Assembly: GCA_964527325.1 (NCBI GenBank)
Contig: CAZGNU010000026.1
Span: forward strand, 1 to 22,273
DNA from: UBA6164 sp964527325
GTDB taxonomy: Bacteria; Patescibacteriota; Gracilibacteria; BD1-5; UBA6164
Direction: 5' to 3'
Length of the DNA stretch: 22,273 nt
A model generated the notes under the pieces. It had not been told where the DNA came from and ran no database searches. It saw nothing but the letters and a program-made list of their open reading frames with translations. The translations under genes were made by a program, and so were the position numbers. Below are positions 1-7,264 of this stretch, in pieces; positions within the stretch are counted from its first letter, which is position 1; every line of letters starts with the position of its first letter.

Positions 1-1
1 T

Positions 2-667
2 AGAGATATGCAAGTTGGTATGTTACCACCAAAATTGTGTCAAATGATGATTAATTTATCAAAACCCCTCCCTAACCCTCCCCTACAAGGAGAGGGAATA
101 AAACAAGTAATTTATGATCCTTTTGTATGACTTGGAACAGTTCTAATTGAATCAATACTTATGTGAAACAAAGAAGTATATGGTAGTGATCTAAATGAAA
201 GAATGGTAGAAAAATCAACAAAAAATATTGAAAAAATTCCTAATAATGACGTAAAAATTGAAATATTTCAACAAAATTCAAAATATATAGATGAAGTTAA
301 AATATTAAACAAAATTGATTCAATAGTTACAGAATGATATTTATGAGAAGTAATGACAAAGAAAAATATAAGTATAGAAAGAATTGAAAAACAAAGAAAG
401 TCTTTACTAGATTTATATAACTGATTTTTTAAATGATTAAAAAATAGTAAGTATAAATGAAATATTGTTATAAGCTTTCCTTTTTGGGAAATGAAATGAA
501 AGTACTTTTATTTCACTGAAATTTATGATATTTTGAAGCAATATTGCAATATAAAACAATTATTACCTAATAGTTTAGATATACAAACTACAAAATCATG
601 AAGTTTATTGTATAAAAGAGATAAGCAATTAGTTTGAAGAGAGATATTTAAGTTGAGAATAAAGTAG
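2..667 (+). CDS. Trm11-like RNA methyltransferase (5' end outside window)
   Basis: This is the C-terminal 221 residues of a SAM-dependent RNA methylase of the UPF0020/Trm11 group, which methylates guanosines in tRNA or rRNA. It opens in the RDM...GMLPPKL block typical of this group, then shows the SAM-binding strand DPFVGLGT (residues 39-46) and the acidic end of the next strand, YGSDLN. UGA supplies glycines in these motifs. Residues about 21-34 (KPLPNPPLQGEG core) do not belong to the fold: they are encoded by a palindromic repeat inserted in frame just before the SAM-binding strand. The C-terminal part is Lys- and Ile-rich and carries a hydrophobic strand, NIVISFPFWE. The stop is TAG at 665-667, with another copy of the same repeat 2 bases beyond. 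The exact nucleotide target is not visible. Confidence 0.8.
64..100 (+). repeat. Palindromic repeat family A, copy 1, in frame inside a gene
   Basis: A GC-rich element in an AT-rich gene (ACCCCTCCCTAACCCTCCCC, then TACA, then AGGAGAGGG). The inner part folds as CCCTCCCC/GGAGAGGG. It adds about 12 residues (KPLPNPPLQGEG) without breaking the frame. Near-identical copies lie at 669-707, 732-772 and 13513-13552. Confidence 0.8.
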
Positions 668-668
668 A

Positions 669-707
669 ACCCCCATCCTAGCCTTCCCCCTACAGGAGGA
701 AGGAATA
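669..707 (+). repeat. Palindromic repeat family A, copy 2, at gene 3' end
   Basis: Same orientation as copy 1, starting 2 bases after the TAG of the Trm11-like gene: ACCCCCATCCTAGCCTTCCC, then the CCTACAGGAGGAAGGAATA end. It faces an inverted copy at 732-772 across about 25 bases, so the pair forms one large inverted repeat between two convergent genes. Confidence 0.8.
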
Positions 708-731
708 GCTTCATAATTATATAATTGTAGT

Positions 732-772
732 TATTTCCCTCTCCTGTAGGGGAGGGATTAAGGGAGGGGTCT
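732..772 (-). repeat. Palindromic repeat family A, copy 3; probable terminator hairpin
   Basis: Inverted relative to copy 2. Read on the plus strand it forms CCCTCTCC-TGTA-GGGGAGGG, then GGGAGGGGTC and eight T, so it could end transcripts of the upstream plus-strand gene. It stops about 6 bases short of the stop codon of the convergent minus-strand gene. Confidence 0.75.
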
Positions 773-777
773 TTTTT

Positions 778-1050
778 TTATTGCTCCTGAATTTCAATAA
801 TATTCTGTGTTTGCTCAATTCTCTTATTTTTAGTATTAGTTCATACATTATCAATAAAAGTATCAGTAGAATCCTTTGCTAATCATATTTTTTCTCAAAT
901 AGAATCAATATAATTAACAATATTTTGATTTATTTGTGTTCACGTGAAATCATCAATTCCTTTTGAAATAGTTGGAAACATATAAACTATAATAATATAA
1001 GGTAAAACAAATATTAAGATTTTATAAGTTAGTATTATTAAATTCCTCAT
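778..1050 (-). CDS. Small single-span membrane protein, unknown function
   Basis: A 90-residue product, not recognised. Residues about 4-24 form one strongly hydrophobic segment (LIILTYKILIFVLPYIIIVY), after which the chain is hydrophilic and rich in Asn, Gln, Asp and Thr, ending in a likely helix (NKRIEQTQNIIEIQEQ). It looks like an N-terminally anchored protein with a short helical tail. It starts 11 bases after the miaB stop, so it is probably the last gene of the dcd-miaB transcript. There is no Shine-Dalgarno sequence before the ATG. UGA is read as Gly at several positions, which supports it as a real code-25 gene. Its end meets a family A repeat. Confidence 0.6.
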
Positions 1051-1061
1051 AATAAATTGTA

Positions 1062-2498
1062 TTAAATAATAATTCATTTCAAAACATATCTATCTATTTC
1101 AACAATTTTTACTTTAATCAAATCTCAAATTTTAGTTCACTTTTTTCATCTAAAACGTACTTCCTTAAAATTTCTTGTTCTTCATATAAAATTTCAGTCT
1201 TTTTGCGAAGAAACAAGTACCATCTCTTCCCTATTTAGCATTAATTTGTTTCTTTTTTGAATACTTTCTAATAATTCATCATTTAACTTATGCCATCTTT
1301 CTGCTTTTACATCATTAGGAATATCATCTGGATATATCTTTGCAGCTATTGTTCATTTCCTTACAGAATATCTAGCATTATAGCTAAAATCAAATTCGCA
1401 TTCTTTGAATGCATTAACAGTTTCCTCAAATTTTTCATCAGTTTCTCATGAAAATCAGACTATAATATCAGTTGATATTGCAAAAAGTGGATCCCTTTTT
1501 CTCAAATAATCTATCATTTTTTTAAAATCAGAATATTTATGCTTTCTATTCATTTTTTTTAAAATTTCATCTGATCAAGACTGTAAAGCAAAATGTAAAT
1601 AATTACACATCTTATCTAATTCAAAATGAGCATCAAGAATATCTTGTGTCATATCAAATGGATTAGATGAAGTAAATCTAATTCTATCTAATCATTTTAT
1701 TTTATTTATTTCCTCTAAAAGTATTCTAAACTGAGATTTGAAATTTGTAGCCTCCTTCTCCCCCAAGGGAGAGGGAATTCAAGGGTGAGGTCTGCTAAAT
1801 TGCTTTCAGTATGAATTTACATTTTGTCAGACTAAAGTAATTTCCTTGGCTCAAGCCTTTACAGCTTCTTTTGTTTCAGAAACTATATCTTCGATACTTC
1901 TAGATTTTTCTTTTCATCTAGTATAGGGTACGATACAATAAGTACAATAATTATCACATCATGTTTGAATAATTATTGTAGCACTTGCAGGATTTTCTCT
2001 TAATTGTTTTGCTTTTAAATAATCACTAGAAATATGATCATTTCAGATTTTTTCTCAATAAATTTTTGTTAACATGTGAGGTAAATAATTCACATCTTCA
2101 ATTCTAATAACAAAACATAATTTATCTCATGCTCTTGGGAAAAGTTTGTCATCATTATTAAATATTGCTGATTTTTCTTTTGTTAGAGTAATATTTTTAG
2201 CTTTATTTTTATCTCTTTTATATTCCTTTAAATATTTTCAATTAAGACCAGTCTTTCTAACCATACATCAAGTTATTCAAACAATGATATTTTTATTTTC
2301 CTTATAAATTTCTGTTAAAAAACCAAAAACTTTATCTTCTCACTTTTGTCTTACTGAACAAGTATTAAAAATAACTAGATCTGCATCCTTCCAATTTTTC
2401 ACCATAACAAAACCAGACTGCAGTAAAATCATATTGATTTTTTCACTGTCAGCCTGATTCATTGCACATCAAAATGTTTGTATGAAATATTTTTTCAT
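1062..2498 (-). CDS. miaB: tRNA-2-methylthio-N6-dimethylallyladenosine synthase MiaB
   Basis: A 478-residue radical-SAM methylthiotransferase that modifies A37 of tRNAs reading U-starting codons. The N-terminal UPF0004 domain carries the second-cluster cysteines C11 (FGCAMN), C47 (NTCSV) and C78 (ITGCM). The radical-SAM cluster is C181-C185-C188 (GCDNYCTYC), followed by IVPYTRG. GQNVNSYG and RIRFTSSNP are intact, and a C-terminal TRAM-like segment ends the protein. NTCSVR and IVPYTRG favour MiaB over RimO. Residues about 236-249 (RPHPGIPSPLGEKE) are an in-frame repeat insertion in the loop after NSYG, containing one UGA. The ATG overlaps the TAA of dcd by one base (TAATG), suggesting coupled translation. 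Length is slightly above the usual value, partly from the insert. Confidence 0.93.
1751..1792 (-). repeat. Palindromic repeat family A, copy 4, in frame inside miaB
   Basis: On the coding strand it reads ACCTCACCCTTGAATTCCCT, then CTCCCTTGGGGGAGAAGG. This is a diverged member with the inner hairpin CTCCC-TT-GGGGGAG. Orientation relative to the gene, and reading frame, are the same as in copy 1: PLPNPPLQGEG there, PHPGIPSPLGEKE here. The internal TGA would be a stop in the standard code. Confidence 0.7.
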
Positions 2499-3073
2499 TA
2501 GTATAAATCCTTAGTTATTCTACTTTCTTCTGGTAATACTTGATGCATATATTTACTTCATTTTCTTTTATCATATGTATTTTCAACTTCTCAAAGAATT
2601 GTTTCAAAAGCATACTGTCATATTCTCATTCCAGTGTATAAGACAACTGGTAGCTCATTTATATTTGTCATTTCTAGAGTTATAGTTCATTCAAATCATG
2701 GATCAACAAATCATGCTGTAGAATGAATTATTACTCAAAGTCTTCAAATAGAACTTCTTCATTCACATCTAGCTACTAGATCATAAGGAATTTTAATTTT
2801 TTCCAAAGTAACTCATAAAACAAAATCTCCAGGATGTAGAACGAATTTTTCATTATCTTCTAATGTAATAGTTTCAATATGTTCAACATCTACTCAATCT
2901 CTTGCATCAACTTGAGTTTGTCTAGATTTTTTAAAAATTTTAAAAGTATTTCAAAGTCTAAAATCCAAACTTGCCGGTCAAATTTGCTGCTCGACATTAT
3001 AATCTCAATGAGATTCCATTCATATTTCTCATTTTTTTAATCTTTTTTTTATCTCAGTATCTGATAATATCAT
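2498..3073 (-). CDS. dcd: dCTP deaminase
   Basis: A 191-residue cytosolic homotrimeric enzyme of the dUTPase fold that deaminates dCTP to dUTP on the way to dTMP. Visible motifs are QQIGPASLDFRLG near residues 29-41, the nucleotide-binding run ARCEGRSSIGRLG, and the catalytic segment HSTAGFVDPGFEGTITLE with its conserved Glu. Many of these glycines are UGA. Length matches the family. I cannot exclude a bifunctional dCTP deaminase/dUTPase. The leader is A/T-rich with no Shine-Dalgarno sequence, and the stop overlaps the miaB start. Repeat elements fill the 170 bases upstream. Confidence 0.92.
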
Positions 3074-3100
3074 ATGTAATTTTTAAAGGTATAAATTAAA

Positions 3101-3143
3101 ATCCATCAGCCTATCGGCAGCTTCCTTTAATACTAAAGGAAGC
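3101..3143 (-). repeat. Two-hairpin repeat family B, copy 1
   Basis: On the minus strand: CTTCCTTTA-GTAT-TAAAGGAAG, followed by GCC-GATA-GGC, then TGATGGAT. It lies between dcd and the upstream gene, inverted relative to copy 2 at 3204-3250. Confidence 0.8.
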
Positions 3144-3203
3144 CTTACTATTTTTGTTTTATTAAATTTTAAGTAAAAGTCAATTAATACTTAAATCAAT
3201 TTT

Positions 3204-3250
3204 CTTCCTTTAGTATTAAAGGAAGTACTCCGAAGGAGGGATGGATTATT
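3204..3250 (+). repeat. Two-hairpin repeat family B, copy 2, covering a stop codon
   Basis: CTTCCTTTA-GTAT-TAAAGGAAG, then CTCC-GAA-GGAG, then GGATGGATTATT. The GGATTA end contains the stop codon of the minus-strand gene at 3246, so the repeat sits exactly at that gene's 3' end. Confidence 0.8.
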
Positions 3251-3776
3251 TTGTTTCTCATGTTCACACTAATGAATCCTTTATTTCGACAACTCTTTCA
3301 ACAGTATCATTTAATCAATCAAATGTTCATGATTGTGAAATAGTATTAGCAACTCATGAAAATGTCTCAATAGTATTTCTAATTTCATCAATTAATCATG
3401 AATTTGTAGTCACATAATCCTTTATTTCATTGTATCAATCTTTTGCATCATTAAATTTATCCTCAGCTCATGATAAAGTTTCTCTGTATCAATCAATTTT
3501 ATCCTTAGTAAACTCTGCTCACATTTTAAAATTTTCCTGAAATTTTATACTTCAGCTATGTACAGTATTATAAGCATTTTTTAATTCATCCTTTGTTGGA
3601 ATATTTGTAACTGTTGTATCATAAGCTCATTTGAATTTTAAAACAAAGTTATTAAATCACTCAATTCATAGAACTTTTTCAATTGCTCATGCAATAATCG
3701 GTGAATTGAAAATTAATAATATATATGAAACAAAAAATATTACAGAAAACCAAATCAACTTTTGTAAAAGTGTCAT
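3246..3776 (-). CDS. N-terminally anchored coiled-coil protein, unknown function
   Basis: A 176-residue product, not recognised. Residues about 5-27 form a hydrophobic span (LIWFSVIFFVSYILLIF). The rest is hydrophilic and helical with charged, heptad-like spacing (TKDKIDGYRETLSGAEDKFNDAKDGYNEIKD), so it is probably a membrane-tethered coiled coil. Many UGA glycines. The ATG lies only 10 bases after a strong hairpin (3786-3823). Either the mRNA begins almost at the ATG or the hairpin sits in the leader of a read-through transcript. No Shine-Dalgarno sequence. The stop codon lies inside a family B repeat. Confidence 0.65.
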
Positions 3777-3785
3777 AATTAGTTT

Positions 3786-3823
3786 AAAAAAGGTATATTA
3801 AACTTAATATACCTTTTTTTTTT
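3786..3823. terminator. Intrinsic terminator or leader hairpin
   Basis: A perfect 10-bp stem GGTATATTAA/TTAATATACC with a 2-base spacer, flanked by A6 and T10, so it can work on either strand. On the minus strand it follows the rhodanese stop by 12 bases. Confidence 0.75.
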
Positions 3824-3835
3824 GATTAATCAATT

Positions 3836-4153
3836 TTATTTATCCATACACTCCTTACAACTCAACTTCAATATCTCAATTCCTCAAGCTAAATTTTTTC
3901 AATCATATCCTTTTTCTGATAATATTTTAGTAATATATCAGCTTCTAGCTCATGATCTACAAATAAATATAACTTCCTTAGACCAGTCTATATCATCAAG
4001 TCTATTTCAGATATCTCACATTTCAATAAGTTTTGATCACTCGATTTTCATATAATCAAATTCAAACTTTTCGCGGACATCAATAAGTTCAAATCTGTTT
4101 TTATCTTGTAAGAATTTTTTTTTAAATTCTTCTGATGTTATTTCAGTATACAT
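3836..4153 (-). CDS. Single-domain rhodanese-like sulfurtransferase
   Basis: A 105-residue single rhodanese domain, which carries sulfane sulfur on a cysteine persulfide. Family marks are FELIDVREKFEFDYMKIEGS (residues 21-40, the usual LIDVRE...F..GHI stretch, with the His replaced) and the active-site loop CRSGARSG with C65. Both loop glycines are UGA. GYDGKNLAGGI near the end matches the conserved GF..V..L.GG segment. Length is normal for a stand-alone domain. It starts 10 bases after the zinc-ribbon gene and very likely shares its transcript. The sulfur acceptor is not indicated. Confidence 0.85.
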
Positions 4154-4163
4154 CTTTTTAAAA

Positions 4164-4538
4164 TTATTTTTTATCTGTTCAAAATAAGTCAGAAACATCA
4201 AGTTTATTTTTTCTTAAATCTTTATTTAAATCAAGAATTTGTGCATCTTTTATAGGTGTTTGTGTTCATACAACTTTTCAAGTTTTTCCAGTAAGAGTAT
4301 GTTTTAGTTTTTCTATATCTTGTGGTGAAAAATTTTTATTTCTAAGATCAATTGATAATACCTCTGTTTTAATCATAGCATGTTTTCCACATCATTCACA
4401 AGCAATATCTATATTTATAGTAGTTCAAGCTGCTCACATAATATCAATATTATAATCATTTACTCGAGCTTGACATTCAGGACATTTATATGTTTGAGTA
4501 AGAGAATCGATCATTCATTTTAAAGATTGGTAGTTCAT
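4164..4538 (-). CDS. Zinc-ribbon protein, unknown function
   Basis: A 124-residue product with two CxxC pairs, C19-x2-C22 (YKCPECQ) and C47-x2-C50 (ACEGCGKH), 25 residues apart. This is a classic zinc-ribbon layout with a short beta region between. The C-terminal half is Lys-rich and probably helical (SPQDIEKLKHTLTGKTGKVV). No specific family is recognised. It is first in a two-gene unit with the rhodanese, with a promoter-like sequence about 30 bases upstream. Co-transcription with a sulfur carrier could hint at metal or sulfur handling, but that is inference only. Confidence 0.65.
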
Positions 4539-4568
4539 TTTTTTTATTTATTTTATAATAACGGGGGT

Positions 4569-4597
4569 AGTTTAACACAGACTTATATAAATTTCAA
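4569..4597 (-). promoter_or_regulatory. Sigma70-like promoter for the zinc-ribbon/rhodanese unit
   Basis: Minus strand TTGAAA (4592-4597), 17-base spacer, TAAACT (4569-4574). A start near 4562 would leave a leader of roughly 24 bases before the ATG at 4538. Confidence 0.4.
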
Positions 4598-4629
4598 GTA
4601 AAAATTTAAAATTTATATTGACATTTTTA

Positions 4630-6105
4630 TTAATAATTTTCTAATACTTTTTCTAATCTAAAAATAGATTTAGAAGTTCAAAGTATATATATCATTTCTA
4701 ACGCTCATGGAGAAAATTGTTCTCAACTTAAAGCACATCTAACTGGCCACAATACTTGACCATTTTTCATTTCAGCTTTTTTAATTTTTTCTATAAAAAT
4801 ATTTTTTACTTCGTCTACCGATTCAAAATTAGCTCATTTAGTTTTTAATATGTCAAGTGCAATATTTAAAGCCTTTTTTACTATTTCAGAATCATTTATT
4901 TTCATTTTTTCATTCATAACCATTTCAGAATCAGGAATTTTAGAATCATTGTAGAAAAAACTAGTAAAATCTTTTAATTCAGAAAAATGATTAATTCTTG
5001 ATTTTAATTCACTAAATATTTTTTTATTATAATCTTCTGGGAAATTAGCTATTTTTTCAGCATAATCAATATCGTATTTAGATAAATAAATAGAAAATTT
5101 ATCATACAAATAATCATTATCAAGAGCTTTTAAATAATGTTTATTAAAAAAATTTAATCTATCTATATCGAAAATAGCTCAAGCTTTGTGTACTTGTTTT
5201 AAATCAAATTTTTCAATCAACTCATTCATAGTAAAGAACTCTTCCGTTGTCTTTGGATTCCATCAAAGTAGTGAAATATAATTTATCAAAGCTTCTGTTA
5301 AATATCATTTTTCAATATAATTTTCAACAGCAACATCTCATGTTCTTTTAGAAAGTTTTTTCTTATCATTTCATAATAATAATGGAATATGAGCGAAAAC
5401 AGGAGCTTTCCAACCAAAAGAATTATACATTATAACATGTTTTGGTGTACTTGGAGTCCATTCATCTCATCTAATTACATGAGTAATTTCCATTAAATGA
5501 TCATCAACAACGTTAGCTAAATGATAAGTAGGAAATCAATCAGTTTTAAGTAAAACTTGTTCATCTATATCTTTTGAAGGTACTTTAATCTTCCCTTTTA
5601 CCATATCTTCAAATTCAATAACAGTATTTTCAGGTACTTTTAGTCTAATAGTGTAAGCTACATTAGAATTCAATTTTTCTTTGATTTCTTCTTCACTTAA
5701 AAACCTACATTTTTTATCATATTTTGTTGGTAGTTTTAGACTAGTTTGTTCTTCTCTAAGCTCTGTTAATCTTTCACTACTACAAAAACAATAGTATGCT
5801 TTATCTTTTTCTATAAGTTCATCAACGTATTTTCTGTATATTTTTAATCTTTCAGATTGATAATATGGTCATTTTTCACCAGGATTATTTGGTCATTCAT
5901 CAGGTATTAATCATACTGAAGCTAATACTTTTAGCATATTTTCAATACTCCCCTCAACTAATCTAGTTCTATCTGTATCTTCTACTCTAAGCATAAATTT
6001 ACCATTATTTTTTTTTGCAAATAAATAATTATACAAAACCGTTCTAAGGCTTCCAATATGTAAATATCATGTAGGACTTGGTGCAAATCTTGTAATTACT
6101 GTCAT
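4630..6105 (-). CDS. gltX: Glutamyl-tRNA synthetase
   Basis: A 491-residue class I synthetase that charges tRNA-Glu in the cytosol. The ATP-binding HIGH-type motif is HIGS (residues 16-19, in RFAPSPTGYLHIGS) and the KMSKS-type motif is KLSKR (250-254). FMLRVEDTDRTR, YYQSER and RGDEWTPSTPKH fit the GltX family, and the C-terminal LWPVRCALSGEQFSPGALE is typical. It could be non-discriminating, charging tRNA-Gln as well, as in many small genomes; no gatCAB is seen here. UGA encodes many glycines, including TGYLH. No Shine-Dalgarno sequence. It is divergent from the clpP unit across a 189-base region with promoter-like elements both ways. Confidence 0.95.
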
Positions 6106-6137
6106 TTATTTTTCTTAATAGTAAGCTAATTTATTAT

Positions 6138-6165
6138 ATAATATAGACAAAAAAGTCTTTGTAAA
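6138..6165 (-). promoter_or_regulatory. Candidate gltX promoter
   Basis: Minus strand TTTACA (6160-6165), 16-base spacer, TATTAT (6138-6143), about 33 bases before the gltX ATG. The region is very AT-rich, so chance matches are easy. Confidence 0.35.
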
Positions 6166-6222
6166 GCTTTTTTTATTTGAAAATATAGTTTTTTGTAGTA
6201 TTATATAAATGTAATAAAAGTT

Positions 6223-6250
6223 TTGACAAAAAATATATTAAGTATATACT
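6223..6250 (+). promoter_or_regulatory. Strong sigma70-like promoter for the coiled-coil/clpP unit
   Basis: A perfect TTGACA -35 (6223-6228), 16-base spacer and TATACT -10 (6245-6250), 45 bases before the ATG at 6295. The best promoter match in the window. Confidence 0.65.
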
Positions 6251-6294
6251 AAATATATACATGTATTATTTTTATTTACTAAACATTATTTATT

Positions 6295-6606
6295 ATGACA
6301 ACTGAGGAAAAATTTGATATAATTATCAAAAAATTAACTGTACTTGAAGAGTGACAAAGTTCTATAAAAGAAGATTTTCTTGATTTTAAGCATGAAACTA
6401 AACAAAATTTTAAAAATACTAATGATAATATTAGTCAATTAAAAGAAGATTTTCTTGATTTTAAGCATGAAACTGAACAAAATTTTGAAAATACTAATGA
6501 GCTTATTAATCAAGCATTTGAAAAAATAAGTGAAAATATTTCATATCAAGATAAAGTTACTGAGATAGAAAAAATTATTCACTCAAGACAAAGAAGTTTT
6601 AGCTAA
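6295..6606 (+). CDS. Small coiled-coil protein with a tandem 25-residue duplication
   Basis: A 103-residue soluble, charged protein, not recognised. It has a 75-base tandem duplication encoding KEDFLDFKHET(K/E)QNF(K/E)NTN twice, the copies starting at 6366 and 6441. The copies differ by few bases, so the duplication is fairly recent. Heptad-like spacing predicts a coiled coil throughout. Only one UGA glycine is present, since the protein has almost no Gly. It is preceded by a strong promoter and followed 13 bases later by clpP. An adaptor or partner of ClpP is possible from position alone, but nothing in the sequence proves it. Confidence 0.65.
6366..6510 (+). repeat. 75-base tandem duplication inside the coiled-coil gene
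   Basis: Two direct copies with a 75-base period (25 codons), each beginning AAAAGAAGATTTTCTTGATT. The second copy becomes dissimilar near its end. Confidence 0.75.
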
Positions 6607-6619
6607 TAATATAAACAAA

Positions 6620-7234
6620 ATGCAAATTAAATGACAAGCAAAAAAATTAGAGTCTACTTTAATCCCTACTGTAATAGATAAAAGCCCTAGTTGAGAAAGA
6701 GCTTATGATATATATTCTAGATTATTAGAAGATAGAGTAATTTTTTTATGAGAAGCAATTAACTCAGCAGTAGCAAATACTGTAATAGCTCAATTACTTT
6801 TCCTAGAAAAACAAGATCCAAAAGGACCTATAACAATGTATGTAAACACACCAGGATGACACGTAACAGCATGATTAGCAATTTACGACACAATGCAATA
6901 CATATCATGTCCAGTTACAACAGTATCAATCTGATTATCTGCATCAATGGGATCAATAATACTAGCTTGATGAGCTAAATGAAAAAGATACGCACTTCCT
7001 CACAGTGAAATAATGATACACCAACCTCTTGGTTGAGCTGAATGACAGGCAACAGATATTAGACTAGCTGCTGAACATATAATTAAAACCTGAGATAGAT
7101 TATATGGAATATTAGCAAAACACACAGGAAAATCAGTAAAACAAGTTGAAAAAGATTGTGATAGAGATAACTTTATGAGTGCCGAGGAAGCCTTAGAATA
7201 TGGTTTGATTGATAGAATAATAAAAAATAAATAA
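6620..7234 (+). CDS. clpP: ATP-dependent Clp protease proteolytic subunit
   Basis: A 204-residue serine protease subunit forming the two-ring chamber that degrades proteins fed by ClpX or ClpA/C. The catalytic triad is Ser109 (SASMGS), His134 (MIHQPLGG) and Asp183 (DCDRDNF), with the exact spacings seen in E. coli ClpP (25 and 49). LIPTVIDKSPSGERAYDIYS and VNTPGGHVTAG are typical. By my count 12 of 19 glycines are UGA, including one of the PGG pair and the GGAKG run, so this gene alone fixes the code. It is co-transcribed with the preceding coiled-coil gene, has no Shine-Dalgarno sequence, and ends in a terminator shared with the convergent gene. Confidence 0.97.
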
Positions 7235-7264
7235 AAAATGTAACTAGAAATAGTTACATTTTTT
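7233..7264. terminator. Bidirectional intrinsic terminator after clpP
   Basis: A perfect 14-bp stem, AAAAAATGTAACTA / TAGTTACATTTTTT, with a GAAA loop, overlapping the clpP stop. It also overlaps the stop of the convergent minus-strand gene (7263-7265). Confidence 0.85.

Noticed and set aside
669..772. Insertion sequence ends or attachment sites
   Set aside because: No transposase or integrase is nearby, and the same element occurs singly elsewhere, so a dispersed palindromic repeat fits better.
1062..2498. RimO or MtaB instead of MiaB
   Set aside because: NTCSVR, GCDNYCTYCIVPYTRG and GQNVNSYG match MiaB more closely, though only a tree would be final.
3822..4055. Plus-strand ORF of 77 codons
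   Set aside because: It is antisense to the rhodanese gene, whose active-site motif is clear on the minus strand.
4539..4629. Possible tRNA or small RNA between gltX and the zinc-ribbon gene
   Set aside because: No cloverleaf or T-loop sequence could be found; only a promoter-like pair is visible.
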